This document shows, piece by piece, positions 9,087 to 17,870 of a DNA stretch of 64,000 bases. A model generated the notes under the pieces. The model made no database searches and was not told the DNA's origin. It worked only from the letters and a program-made list of their open reading frames with translations. The first letter of the stretch is position 1; each line of letters starts with the position of its first letter. A program made the position numbers and the translations under genes. The stretch spans positions 148,125-212,124 of the forward strand of contig NZ_LLYB01000123.1 in assembly GCF_001440475.1 (NCBI RefSeq). Reading direction: 5' to 3'. This stretch comes from Bradyrhizobium lablabi (GTDB lineage Bacteria > Pseudomonadota > Alphaproteobacteria > Rhizobiales > Xanthobacteraceae).

Positions 9087-10705
9087 CGACGGTGGCGATA
9101 TCGGCGCAGGTGACGCGGATGCGGTGAAACGGCTTCAACTTTCGGCCGCGGCTCGGGAAGCGGTACCGGCGTTGCCACCACAGCCTGGACCGCCGGCGCT
9201 GGCGCGGTTGCGGGCGGTGTCGCCGCCGGGGCCGCGGGCCTGGCGTTAGTCGCGGCGGTAACGTCCGGCTGCCTTGCAGGATTCTTCAACGGATCGGTTT
9301 GCGGGAACAGCTTTGCGATCTGCGCCGACGGCCGCGGGTCGGGCACCGGCATCTTGCGGCCCCGCTCGCCGGGATCGAGGCTCTTCGGCACCAGCATCAC
9401 AAAGCGCGCATTATGACGAAGACGGCCGGCAACCTTGCCGGCATCGAGACCGGCACCGAAATAAAGGTCCGCGCGTGCGGGACCGACGATGGCGGAGCCG
9501 GTGTCCTGCGCGATCATCAGCCGGCGGAACGGCGTCTTTGACAGCTCCGATTCGATCGGCAGCTCGCCTTCGATGAAGAACGGCGTGCCATAGACATGCA
9601 GCGCCTTGTCGACCGCAATCGACCGGCCCGGCGTCAATGGTACGCCCTGGGCGCCGACCGCCTCGTCCTTGTCGGAAAGCTGCACCTCGCGGAAAAAGAC
9701 GTAGGACTTGTTCTGCCGCCGCAGTTCGTCGGCCTCGTTCGGATTCTGCTCCATCCACTCCCGGATCTTCTGCATCGACATCTGATCCTTGGGGATGATG
9801 TTGCGCTCGATCAGGATGCGGCCGACCGCCGTATAGGGAAAGCCATTATGGGCATCGTAATTGATACGAACGGTGGAGCCGTCGTCGAGGCTGACCCGCG
9901 CGGAACCCTGGATCTGCGAGAACAGCAGGTCGGTCTGTTCCTTCAGAAAACAAATTTCAAGTCCGCGGCCGGCAATCGCACCGTCCTCGATTTCGGCGCG
10001 GTCGTAGTAGGGCACGAGCTTGCGGCGGCCGATCTTGCGGAACACCTGGCCCTTGTTTGGCAGGCCGACCGAACCCTGCGTGGTGCCGCGGACGAACAGG
10101 TTGGATGGCCGGCGATAGACCGGCACCTTGTAGACCTCGTTCTCCGTTCGTGAGCCGTCGACGATGGGTTCGTAATAACCGGTGACAAAACCCTCGCCTT
10201 CGCCAAGCCGCGAAATGCGCACGGGAAGAAAGTGCTCCTCGAAGAACGCCTTGGCCTTCGCTCCATCGGATAGTTCGAGGCCCTTCGCGACGCGGCAGGG
10301 ATCGCGCAGCGAGGCACCGAGCGCCTTCGGATCGGCCGGCGGCTTTTGCTGCGCCGCTATCGGCCTGCAGCTGATCCGAAATGCCTTGTAGGCGGCAAGA
10401 TGATCATCCTCGCTCCAGCCCGCGATCTCGGACCAGGCGACGGGCGCATACTGGCCGCCGCTGACCTGAAACGGCAATTCAAGCTCGGGATATGGCAGGT
10501 GACGAACGGGCGGCGACGGCGGCGAAGGCCTTTGCGAACGCGCATGACGCGCGGCCGCGGCATCCACCGAAGCAAGTGACCACGCCAAAGCGATTACGCC
10601 AAACGCGAGCCTTGCAAGGCCCGGCGAATTAGCCCGCGCTTCCGGTGCCAACCAGCTTCCAGTTCGGATCGCGAGAACTCGTGTCGCGGGCGAATGTCCA
10701 GACAT
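9083..10705 (-). CDS. mltA: Membrane-bound lytic transglycosylase MltA
   Basis: Cleaves peptidoglycan glycan strands in the periplasm with formation of 1,6-anhydromuramic acid. The MltA domain covers about residues 140-320, including GYYEPIVDGSR. It is followed by the 3D domain with AQDTGSAIVGPARADLYFG holding the catalytic aspartate. A proline/alanine-rich tail of about 90 residues follows and is not part of the usual family. The start is uncertain: ATGs at 10705 and 10738 both overlap the upstream gene, and the signal-like segment LAFGVIALAWSLASVDAAAA begins about 30 residues in. Confidence 0.88.
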   Translation of the reverse strand: MSGHSPATRVLAIRTGSWLAPEARANSPGLARLAFGVIALAWSLASVDAAAARHARSQRPSPPSPPVRHLPYPELELPFQVSGGQYAPVAWSEIAGWSEDDHLAAYKAFRISCRPIAAQQKPPADPKALGASLRDPCRVAKGLELSDGAKAKAFFEEHFLPVRISRLGEGEGFVTGYYEPIVDGSRTENEVYKVPVYRRPSNLFVRGTTQGSVGLPNKGQVFRKIGRRKLVPYYDRAEIEDGAIAGRGLEICFLKEQTDLLFSQIQGSARVSLDDGSTVRINYDAHNGFPYTAVGRILIERNIIPKDQMSMQKIREWMEQNPNEADELRRQNKSYVFFREVQLSDKDEAVGAQGVPLTPGRSIAVDKALHVYGTPFFIEGELPIESELSKTPFRRLMIAQDTGSAIVGPARADLYFGAGLDAGKVAGRLRHNARFVMLVPKSLDPGERGRKMPVPDPRPSAQIAKLFPQTDPLKNPARQPDVTAATNARPAAPAATPPATAPAPAVQAVVATPVPLPEPRPKVEAVSPHPRHLRRYRHRR

Positions 10706-11330
10706 CGGTGATATCGGCGACCTTATCGGGGTTGCCATCGACGATGGCGCCGGTCCTGTCGCGGGTGACCGAAATCATCTGCGACACGAAGCGAACCGTC
10801 AGCTGCGCCGCGCGGTCGCGGGCTTCCGCGTTCACCAGCTCGGCCTTGTCGATCGAAACAAACCGCGTTTCGGTCTTCTGCTCGTGCTTCTCGCGATCCT
10901 TGATCACGGCCTCGAAGCTCTCATAGACCTCGCTGGACAGGAGATCCTTCAGTGCACGGCGGTCGCCATTGGCAAAGGCCAGCACGATCATCTCGTAGGC
11001 GCTGCGGGCGCCGGAGAGGAAGTGTTTTGGATCGAACGAGGAGTCCTGGGCGGCGATACCGTCCAGACCTGCGGCGAGCGGCGTGCCCGGCTCAGCAATG
11101 TCCTTCCAGCGATCGGCCGGTGCGACATCGGCGTTCGGCGCTATCGGCGCCTGGTCAATGACGGTGCCCGGCATCGGAACGACGTTATTATTGTCCTGCG
11201 TCCGTTGCGCGACATTGGGCGCGGCGCGGTCATAGGGCCGCTCGCTCCCGGTGCGCTGGCCGAGGACGCTGCGCAGGCGCAGGAAGATAAAGACCGCCAG
11301 CGCCAGGAAAATGATGGTGTAGATATCCAC
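10629..11330 (-). CDS. Tim44-like (TimA) membrane protein
   Basis: A 233-residue protein with one N-terminal membrane helix (IYTIIFLALAVFIFLRLRSV), a variable linker, and a C-terminal Tim44-like domain from about residue 100. In other alphaproteobacteria TimA is an inner-membrane protein related to mitochondrial Tim44, with a role in the envelope. I chose the GTG at 11330, directly before the membrane helix; a TTG at 11363 is the alternative. Downstream, mltA begins inside its 3' end. Confidence 0.85.
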   Translation of the reverse strand: MDIYTIIFLALAVFIFLRLRSVLGQRTGSERPYDRAAPNVAQRTQDNNNVVPMPGTVIDQAPIAPNADVAPADRWKDIAEPGTPLAAGLDGIAAQDSSFDPKHFLSGARSAYEMIVLAFANGDRRALKDLLSSEVYESFEAVIKDREKHEQKTETRFVSIDKAELVNAEARDRAAQLTVRFVSQMISVTRDRTGAIVDGNPDKVADITDVWTFARDTSSRDPNWKLVGTGSAG

Positions 11331-11755
11331 GTCGTATTCGCTTTCTGGTTCTAGCGCCGGCAACGGGCCCGGCGGTCGAGCGTTCCCTGATGAGAGGTTC
11401 TCTTGCGAGTTTCCCCTGGGAACGGGAGATTACATCATCGATTGAGACTGCTGCATGTAGGCATGAAACTAAGCCCGGCCAATGGCGCGTTTTGGCGCGG
11501 GGTAATTGTAGCGCGTTTTGGCCGCGAGGGGAAACCCGATCGTGCCCGGAAATCACGCATCTTCAATAATTTAGGGCGCGTATTGAGCCTCGGCGAGGCG
11601 GTATTAGGCATATCCGCCACAATTGACGGCCGGGCAGCTCCGCCGGCGAAGCGTCGTCCTTGTGGAACGAGCCGGGGCTATGATAGCCACTCGCTCCGGA
11701 AAACGCATTCAGACGAACCCGGGCCGCGCTCGCGAGCGCTTCAGGAGAGATTTTC
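11331..11755. other. Divergent intergenic region timA/secB
   Basis: About 425 bases between the divergent timA and secB genes. No convincing gene is seen. A 12-base word GCGCGTTTTGGC occurs twice in direct orientation at 11485-11496 and 11511-11522. The promoters for both genes must lie here, but I could not place a confident -35/-10 pair. Confidence 0.5.
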
Positions 11756-12244
11756 ATGACCAACGGCAACGGCGCGCCTTCCGAGCAGGCCCCTCCCCAG
11801 CTCAATGTGCTGGCCCAATACACCAAGGACCTGTCGTTCGAGAATCCGAACGCGCCCTCCTCGCTCGCGCCGCAACAGCAGCAGCCGGCGATCAACATCC
11901 AGATCAACGTTGCGGCGAACAATCTCGCGCAAAACGAGTTCGAAGTGACGCTCTCGATTGAGGGCAAAGCTGAAAATGGCGGCAAGGTGATGTTCAGCTT
12001 CGAACTCGCCTATGCGGGCGTGTTCCGCATCGTCAACGTGCCGCAGGAACAGCTTCATCCGCTGGTCATGATCGAATGCCCGCGGCTGCTGTTCCCGTTC
12101 GCGCGCGAGATCATCGCAACCGCCGTGCGCGATGGCGGCTTCCCGCCCCTGATGCTCGATCCCGTCGATTTCGTCGGCCTGTACCGCCAGAACATGGAGC
12201 GGCAGGCTGCGGCGCAGGCCGCTTCCGGCGCGAAGCCGAGCTGA
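11756..12244 (+). CDS. secB: Protein-export chaperone SecB
   Basis: Tetrameric cytosolic chaperone that keeps precursors unfolded and passes them to SecA. The 162-residue protein matches SecB throughout: [16 protein letters not shown] near residue 20, the INVAANNL strand, and the C-terminal [12 protein letters not shown] and [13 protein letters not shown] segments. An N-terminal extension and an alanine-rich tail are normal in alphaproteobacteria. It stands alone on the plus strand between timA and the convergent dnaQ. Confidence 0.97.
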   Translation: MTNGNGAPSEQAPPQLNVLAQYTKDLSFENPNAPSSLAPQQQQPAINIQINVAANNLAQNEFEVTLSIEGKAENGGKVMFSFELAYAGVFRIVNVPQEQLHPLVMIECPRLLFPFAREIIATAVRDGGFPPLMLDPVDFVGLYRQNMERQAAAQAASGAKPS

Positions 12245-12347
12245 CCGGGCAAAGACGGCGCGCAAAACAAAATCGCGAAAACAACCCCATGCAAAGTAGG
12301 GTAAGCCCTGCTTTGCGGCGCTCGGGGATGCGAGATGGTCGCCTGAA

Positions 12348-13049
12348 TTAGCCGGCGGCCAGCAGAAAATCGTTCCAGATCGGCTTGTCGCCCAAGGTGG
12401 CGACAAAGGCGCGATGGGCCTCGCGGTCCGCGTCGGTGATTCGCGGCGCCAGCGGCACATCGCGCTGCCGGCGTGGCGTATCGCCTGCTCCGCTGGTAAT
12501 CGTGACGCGGGTTTCCGACGCCAGGATCAGCTGCGACTGCCGCGCCCCGATCAGGTCGATATAAACCTCGGCCAGGAGTTCGGCGTCCAGCAACGCGCCG
12601 TGCTTGGTGCGGCGGGAATTGTCGATCGAATAACGCGAACAGAGGTCGTCGAGCCGGTTCGACACGCCCGGATGCTTGCGCCGCGCCAGCAGCAGCGTAT
12701 CGACCAGCCGCTCCCGCAAGATCGGCTGCCGCTTGATGCGATCGAGCTCGGCATTGATGAAGCTGATGTCGAACGAGGCGTTGTGAATCACCAGCGGCGC
12801 ATCGCCGATGAATTCCAGGAACTCTTCAACCACCTCGGTGAACAGCGGCTTGCTGGCGAGGAACTCGGTGGACAGGCCGTGCACGTTGAATGCTTCGGCC
12901 GGCATGTCGCGCTCAGGATTGATGTAGCGGTGAAATGTCTGCCCCGTCGGCATGCGATTGAAGATTTCGATGCAGCCGATCTCGACCAGCCGGTCGCCGC
13001 GCAGCGGGTCGAGGCCTGTGGTTTCGGTATCGAGAACGATTTCACGCAT
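12348..13049 (-). CDS. dnaQ: DNA polymerase III epsilon subunit (3'-5' exonuclease)
   Basis: Proofreading exonuclease of the replicative polymerase. All three exonuclease motifs are visible in the 233-residue protein: DTETTGLD at residue 7, the NASFDISFINAEL segment near residue 97 and the HGALLDAELLAEVY segment near residue 150. It is the last gene of the minus-strand ppsR-maf-coaE-dnaQ set, 30 bases after coaE. The C-terminal tail that contacts the polymerase alpha subunit is present but short. Confidence 0.95.
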   Translation of the reverse strand: MREIVLDTETTGLDPLRGDRLVEIGCIEIFNRMPTGQTFHRYINPERDMPAEAFNVHGLSTEFLASKPLFTEVVEEFLEFIGDAPLVIHNASFDISFINAELDRIKRQPILRERLVDTLLLARRKHPGVSNRLDDLCSRYSIDNSRRTKHGALLDAELLAEVYIDLIGARQSQLILASETRVTITSGAGDTPRRQRDVPLAPRITDADREAHRAFVATLGDKPIWNDFLLAAG

Positions 13050-13079
13050 GGATTTCGGGAACCGCAGCTTTGAGGCGAA

Positions 13080-13679
13080 TCAAGCTCGCCGCTGCGGCAT
13101 CTTAACGACCTCGGCCAGAATGTCGCGGATGGCGGTCCGCACCGGGTCAAGTCCATGCGAGGTATCCACCACGAAATCCGCGCGCTTGCGCTTTTCGGCG
13201 TCGGGCAATTGCCGCGCCAGAATGGCGTCGAGCGCCTCATTGGTCATGGTGCCGCGCGCCAGGATCCGTTCGCGCTGGGTCGCCGCATCGGTGGACACCA
13301 CGACGACGGCATCGACGCGTTTCTCGCCACCGGTTTCGAACAACAGCGGGATGTCCATCACCACCACCGGCGCGCCGGCGCGTTCGGCCTCATCGAGAAA
13401 TTTCTGGCGGGATGCGCCGAGCATCGGGTGAACGATTCCCTCGAGCTGCTTGATGGCGGCGGGATCATGCACCACCTTGGCGGACAATTTGGCGCGGTCG
13501 ACCTTGCCGCCGACGGTCGTACCGGGAAATGCCGCCTCGATCGCCGGCGCCGCCTCGCCTTCATAGATTTTGTGAACGGCGGCATCGGCGTCGTAAACCG
13601 GCACGCCTGCCTCGACGAACAGCTTTGCGGTGGTGGATTTTCCCATCCCGATCGAGCCGGTCAGTCCGAGAATACGCAT
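13080..13679 (-). CDS. coaE: Dephospho-CoA kinase CoaE
   Basis: Last step of coenzyme A synthesis. The 199-residue protein starts [20 protein letters not shown], carrying the P-loop, followed by the [14 protein letters not shown] substrate motif near residue 30 and the [12 protein letters not shown] core. It lies 19 bases downstream of maf. In several relatives aroE separates these two genes; here it does not. Confidence 0.96.
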   Translation of the reverse strand: MRILGLTGSIGMGKSTTAKLFVEAGVPVYDADAAVHKIYEGEAAPAIEAAFPGTTVGGKVDRAKLSAKVVHDPAAIKQLEGIVHPMLGASRQKFLDEAERAGAPVVVMDIPLLFETGGEKRVDAVVVVSTDAATQRERILARGTMTNEALDAILARQLPDAEKRKRADFVVDTSHGLDPVRTAIRDILAEVVKMPQRRA

Positions 13680-13698
13680 TCAGATCGCCGTTTCCGTT

Positions 13699-14307
13699 CT
13701 AGACATTGAGCAGGCCCTCGCCGCGCAGGAATGCCAGTAGCGGCAACAGCGGCAGGCCGAGAATGGTGAAATGGTCGCCCTCGATGCGTTCGAACAGATG
13801 CACGCCCAGCCCTTCGAGCTGATAGGCGCCGACACTGGTCGTGACCGCCTCACCCGCTTGATCAAGATAGTTTTCGATTTCGCTGTCGCTCAAACGCCGC
13901 ATCGTCATTCTGGCGACGCTGACATCGCAAAACCCTATCTTGCCGTTGTGGGCAACCGCAACGGCGGAATGCAGCTCGTGCGTATGGCCGGCCAGCAGGC
14001 GCAATTGATCGGCAGCCTGCGCGCGGCCCGCCGGCTTGCTCAACAGCCGGCTTCCCAAAGCCAGGGTCTGATCGGCGCCGACGACATAGCGGCCGGGATT
14101 TTTTGATGACACGAACTGCGCCTTTTCGCGTGCCAGCAGGCCCGCAATCTCGCCAGGCGACGAAAGGCCGGAATTGGTCTGCAGCGCTCGCTCGTCGATA
14201 TCGGCAGGAACGGCCTTGAACGGAATGCCGGCGTTGGCGAGCAGCGTTTGCCGTGCTCGGCTCTGCGAAGCCAGAATCAGCAGATCTTTTTCGCGCCAGA
14301 TCGTCAT
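13699..14307 (-). CDS. Maf-like nucleotide pyrophosphatase
   Basis: Maf-superfamily nucleoside-triphosphate pyrophosphatase acting on non-canonical or modified nucleotides. The 202-residue protein shows the Maf signature LASQSRARQTLLANAGI, the DERAL segment, and the VVGADQTLALG region near residue 78. The sequence alone does not settle whether it prefers m7GTP (YceF type) or dTTP/UTP. It follows ppsR by 10 bases. Confidence 0.92.
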   Translation of the reverse strand: MTIWREKDLLILASQSRARQTLLANAGIPFKAVPADIDERALQTNSGLSSPGEIAGLLAREKAQFVSSKNPGRYVVGADQTLALGSRLLSKPAGRAQAADQLRLLAGHTHELHSAVAVAHNGKIGFCDVSVARMTMRRLSDSEIENYLDQAGEAVTTSVGAYQLEGLGVHLFERIEGDHFTILGLPLLPLLAFLRGEGLLNV

Positions 14308-14317
14308 CGTATCAGCT

Positions 14318-15157
14318 TCATTCCGGCAGCCGCTGCCGCTGTCGATCGGTGAATAGCTTCAGCACTGCGGCGGCAGTCTCCTCGATCGAGCGTCGCGTGA
14401 CGTCGAGCTGCGCCCAACTGAATTTGGCACTCAGCTTCCGCGCATACGCCACTTCATCGGCCACGGACTGACGATCGATGTAATCATCATTGGGGGTATC
14501 GGCGCCCATGCTCAGCAGACGGTTTTGCCGGACCTGGATCAACCGCTCCGGCGTGGCATGCAGGCTGACGACCAATGGCTTCTTCAATGTCTCAAGCTGG
14601 TGCGGCAGCGGAATGCCCGGCACTAGCGGCACGTTCGCGGTACGCACCCCGCGGTTGGCGAGATAGATCGAGGTCGGCGTCTTAGAGGTGCGGGACACGC
14701 CGACCAGGACCACGTCGGCCTCCTCGAGGCCTTCGACGTGCTGTCCGTCATCGTGCATCATGGTGTAGTTCAACGCGTCGATGCGCTTGAAATATTCCGC
14801 GTTCAGAACGTGCTGGGCCCCTACCCTGCCCGTCGTTGCCGCGCCGAGATAAGCCTCGAACAGTTGCATCACCGGCCCAATGATTGAGAGGCTCGGGATG
14901 TTGATGTCCCTGCACTTGGCTTCGAGCCGGCCGACCAGATCTTTTTCCAGCAGCGTGAAGAGCACGATGCCCGGCGCCTCCTCGATCTCGTCGAGCACGC
15001 GGTCGAGCTGCTTCTGGCTGCGCACCAGCGGATAGACATGCTCGACTGCGGTCACGTTGGCGTACTGCGCAGCGACCGCGCGCGCCACTGTGATCAGCGT
15101 CTCGCCGGTCGAATCCGAGACCAGATGAAGATGAAAATAGTTGCCAGTCGTGGGCAC
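14318..15157 (-). CDS. ppsR: PPDK/PEP synthase regulatory kinase-phosphorylase (DUF299)
   Basis: Bifunctional serine/threonine kinase and pyrophosphorylase that switches pyruvate phosphate dikinase or PEP synthase off and on. The 279-residue protein begins [14 protein letters not shown] and has the P-loop-like [19 protein letters not shown] near residue 155, both hallmarks of the family. Whether the target is PPDK or PEP synthase cannot be told from this window. The start is GTG at 15157, right at the edge of the putative origin region. Confidence 0.93.
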   Translation of the reverse strand: MPTTGNYFHLHLVSDSTGETLITVARAVAAQYANVTAVEHVYPLVRSQKQLDRVLDEIEEAPGIVLFTLLEKDLVGRLEAKCRDINIPSLSIIGPVMQLFEAYLGAATTGRVGAQHVLNAEYFKRIDALNYTMMHDDGQHVEGLEEADVVLVGVSRTSKTPTSIYLANRGVRTANVPLVPGIPLPHQLETLKKPLVVSLHATPERLIQVRQNRLLSMGADTPNDDYIDRQSVADEVAYARKLSAKFSWAQLDVTRRSIEETAAAVLKLFTDRQRQRLPE

Positions 15158-15611
15158 CAGAACCCCTGTGTATTCCTGTGAATCCTGTGGAGCTTAACCC
15201 TGACATCAGGCCCTGGATCGTCGCCTCAGGGATAACCCTTGGTTTCTTCACAGGGCCTCACGCGAGGACAAGTCCCACCGCCTCGCGGCAATGATAGTGA
15301 GAAGATGTGGATTTGTCTCTTCATAAGCTGACCACAAAACATCGCAAGCGATTGATGCAAGTGGCGTTATCCGGACGATCCGGTGCCTGGCCAAAATTGG
15401 TGATGGATGTGAACAAGCCGCGCAAAAAGGCGGGACGGTTTTGTGTGAGTCCAAATCACCGTCACTTAGACTCAAACCTAAGATTCTAAAATTATTAGTT
15501 TAGAGAAGCGGAGCTTTGCGGATATGTCTTGCGTCCTCGGCTGGCAGAGCTTCTGCGGCAACGCCGGGATGATCCCAACGTTCCAGGGCGAGCAAGGTCG
15601 GGGCGACTGCA
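15158..15611. other. Candidate chromosomal replication origin (oriC)
   Basis: A 454-base gene-free gap between divergent ppsR and hemJ. Seen in the sequence: DnaA-box-like 9-mers TGTGAACAA at 15409-15417 (reverse TTGTTCACA, one mismatch to TTATNCACA), TTATCCGGA at 15367-15375, TGTGGATTT at 15306-15314 and TGTGAATCC at 15177-15185. There are three GANTC (CcrM methylation) sites at 15447, 15469 and 15482 plus one at 15180. An AT-rich stretch around 15474-15505 could unwind. The parAB-mnmG-rsmG cluster and parS sites follow within 8 kb, as near many origins. The individual boxes are weak; the sum is persuasive. Confidence 0.72.
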
Positions 15612-16058
15612 ATGTACGAGTTCACCATCCTCACGGCGTATCCCTGGATAAAGGCGCTGCATGTGATTGCCGTCATCTCGTGGATGGCCGGCATGCTCTA
15701 TCTGCCGCGGCTGTTCGTCTATCATTGCGAGGCCGAGGTCGGATCGAAGCAGTCCGAGACTTTCAAGGTGATGGAAAGGCGCTTGCTGAAGGCGATCATC
15801 AATCCCGCGATGATCGTCACCTGGCTGGCCGGGCTTTATCTGGTCTGGAGCGGAGATTGGTACCGGTACGGCTGGTTTCACGCCAAGCTGACGCTGGTGC
15901 TCATCCTGTCCGGCGTCCACGGGTTTTTTGTCCGCTGGGTCAAGGATTTCGCCGCCGACCGGAATACCAGAAGCCAGAAATTCTATCGTATTATCAATGA
16001 GGTGCCGACCGTCCTGATGATCTTCATCGTCATCCTGGTGATCGTCAAGCCGTTCTAG
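15612..16058 (+). CDS. hemJ: Protoporphyrinogen IX oxidase HemJ
   Basis: Membrane enzyme for the penultimate step of haem synthesis in bacteria lacking HemG and HemY. The 148-residue protein has four hydrophobic helices. The first carries the conserved histidine in KALHVIAVISWMAGMLYLPRL, and FVYH follows. WFHAKLTLVLILSGVHG near residue 95 is also typical. It lies directly after the presumed origin and before rho. Confidence 0.93.
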   Translation: MYEFTILTAYPWIKALHVIAVISWMAGMLYLPRLFVYHCEAEVGSKQSETFKVMERRLLKAIINPAMIVTWLAGLYLVWSGDWYRYGWFHAKLTLVLILSGVHGFFVRWVKDFAADRNTRSQKFYRIINEVPTVLMIFIVILVIVKPF

Positions 16059-16094
16059 GACAGCTTTTCGCAGGTTCGACCGTTTCTCATCTGC

Positions 16095-16123
16095 TTGCGA
16101 AGCGGCGGCCGATTTTCTATATT
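16095..16123 (+). promoter_or_regulatory. Predicted promoter of rho
   Basis: TTGCGA at 16095-16100 and TATATT at 16118-16123 with a 17-base spacer, a good sigma-70-type match. It would start a transcript near 16130 and give rho a leader of about 190 bases. Confidence 0.6.
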
Positions 16124-16162
16124 ATCGAAATCCCACCCCACGCAGGCGGATGTGGCTGCGTT

Positions 16163-16185
16163 CCGGTTTCTTCATTGGAGACCGG
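16163..16185 (+). other. Leader hairpin upstream of rho
   Basis: CCGGTTTC and GAGACCGG form an 8-bp stem (one G-U pair) around a 7-base loop in the long rho leader. Rho is autoregulated through its leader in other bacteria, so this stem is a candidate for such control here. There is no T-run after it. Confidence 0.45.
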
Positions 16186-16318
16186 CCGCCGCATCAGGTT
16201 TGAAGCCTCACCCGGCGCTTTCCTTGCTTAGACCTGCGGACCTTCCATTTTTCGTGTCCGCTTTTTTCTAAAGCCACCTCGCACCCCTTCTCAAAAGACA
16301 CTCCACAGGACCACCCCA

Positions 16319-17584
16319 ATGCGGGAAATGAAACTCCAAGACCTCAAATCGAAAACGCCGGCCGAGCTCGTCACGTTCGCCGAAGAGAGCGGGGTCGAGA
16401 ATGCCAGCACCATGCGCAAGCAGGAGCTGATGTTCGCCATTCTCAAGCAGCTCGCGATTCAGGAAATCGACATCATCGGCGAAGGCGTCGTCGAGGTTCT
16501 CTCCGACGGCTTCGGCTTTCTGCGCTCGCCTGATGCCAACTACCTGCCCGGCCCCGACGACATCTACGTCTCGCCATCGCAGATCCGCCGCTTCGGCCTT
16601 CGCACCGGCGACACCATCGAAGGCCACATCCGCAGCCCGAAGGAAGGCGAACGCTATTTCGCGCTGCTCAAGGTCAACACACTCAATTTCGAAGATCCGG
16701 AAAAGTCCAAGCACAAGGTCAATTTCGACAATCTGACGCCGCTGTTTCCGGACCAGCGCTTCCGCCTCGAACTCGAAGACCCGACGCGAAAAGACCTCTC
16801 TGCAAGAGTGATCGACATCGTCGCTCCCATCGGCAAAGGCCAGCGCGCGCTGATCGTCGCGCCGCCGCGCACCGGCAAGACGGTGCTGATGCAGAACATC
16901 GCGCACTCCATCACCGCCAATCATCCCGAATGCTATCTGATCGTGCTTCTGATCGACGAACGTCCGGAAGAAGTCACTGACATGCAGCGCTCGGTGAAGG
17001 GCGAGGTGGTGTCGTCGACCTTCGACGAACCCGCCGTGCGTCACGTCCAGGTCGCCGAGATGGTGATCGAGAAAGCCAAGCGCCTGGTCGAGCACGGCCG
17101 CGACGTCGTGATCCTCTTGGACTCGATCACGCGTCTGGGTCGCGCCTACAACACCGTGGTGCCGTCATCCGGCAAGGTGCTGACCGGCGGTGTCGACGCC
17201 AACGCGTTGCAGCGGCCGAAGCGATTCTTCGGCGCCGCGCGCAACATCGAGGAGGGCGGTTCGCTCACGATCATCGCGACTGCGCTGGTCGATACCGGCA
17301 GCCGAATGGACGAAGTCATCTTCGAAGAATTCAAGGGTACCGGTAACTCCGAACTGATCCTCGATCGCAAGGTCTCGGACAAGCGGACCTTCCCGGCGAT
17401 CGACATCTCGCGCTCCGGCACGCGCAAGGAAGAGCTGATCACCGATCCGCAGCTCCTGAAGAAGATGTACGTGCTGCGCCGGATCCTCAATCCGATGGGC
17501 ACGATGGATGCGATCGACTTCCTGCTCGACAAGCTCCGCAACACCAAGAACAACTCGGAGTTCTTCGACTCCATGAATACCTGA
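16319..17584 (+). CDS. rho: Transcription termination factor Rho
   Basis: Hexameric RNA helicase that ends transcription. The 421-residue protein has the N-terminal Rho domain, the RNA-binding [18 protein letters not shown] segment near residue 65, the P-loop [11 protein letters not shown] near residue 180, and [16 protein letters not shown]. The start is either ATG at 16319 or ATG at 16328 ([11 protein letters not shown]); the upstream CAGGA favours 16319. It is the usual short alphaproteobacterial form without large insertions. An intrinsic terminator follows. Confidence 0.97.
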   Translation: MREMKLQDLKSKTPAELVTFAEESGVENASTMRKQELMFAILKQLAIQEIDIIGEGVVEVLSDGFGFLRSPDANYLPGPDDIYVSPSQIRRFGLRTGDTIEGHIRSPKEGERYFALLKVNTLNFEDPEKSKHKVNFDNLTPLFPDQRFRLELEDPTRKDLSARVIDIVAPIGKGQRALIVAPPRTGKTVLMQNIAHSITANHPECYLIVLLIDERPEEVTDMQRSVKGEVVSSTFDEPAVRHVQVAEMVIEKAKRLVEHGRDVVILLDSITRLGRAYNTVVPSSGKVLTGGVDANALQRPKRFFGAARNIEEGGSLTIIATALVDTGSRMDEVIFEEFKGTGNSELILDRKVSDKRTFPAIDISRSGTRKEELITDPQLLKKMYVLRRILNPMGTMDAIDFLLDKLRNTKNNSEFFDSMNT

Positions 17585-17607
17585 GCCGCCAAAGTAAAGC
17601 TTAGGGG

Positions 17608-17638
17608 AGGGCGCCTCGCACCGCGGGGCGCCCTTTTT
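17608..17638 (+). terminator. Intrinsic terminator after rho
   Basis: Perfect 8-bp stem AGGGCGCC (17608-17615) with GGCGCCCT (17627-17634), an 11-base loop and a run of T at 17634-17638. It lies 24 bases after the rho stop. Confidence 0.88.
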
Positions 17639-17696
17639 CATGTTGCGGCGGCCGTTCCATTGCGGTGCAGCATGAAAAATCGGCTTTAGCGATTGG

Positions 17697-17704
17697 TTAA
17701 CCAT
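17697..17704 (+). promoter_or_regulatory. CtrA-type half site upstream of mnmE
   Basis: TTAACCAT in an AT-rich stretch between rho and mnmE, identical to the half-site form bound by the cell-cycle regulator CtrA in Caulobacter. A single 8-mer can occur by chance. The rest of the 230-base gap after the rho terminator shows nothing else. Confidence 0.3.
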
Positions 17705-17870
17705 ATAAGGTATTGAATTTTATACTATTTAGTTCTGCTCGGGGTTTGGGGCAGGGTACCTCGCTGGATTTCACAGCATTTTTGCCGCTTCTGCTAACGG
17801 TATCGCCAGTGCGTTCAGGCCTCGAGTTTGAATCGCGTTGCCTTTTCAAAACCTCCCGCGCAAATAGGCC

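Noticed and set aside
9083-10738. MltA start at 10738
   Set aside because: Not excluded, but it lengthens the overlap with timA to over 100 bases and places the signal-like helix even further from the N-terminus.
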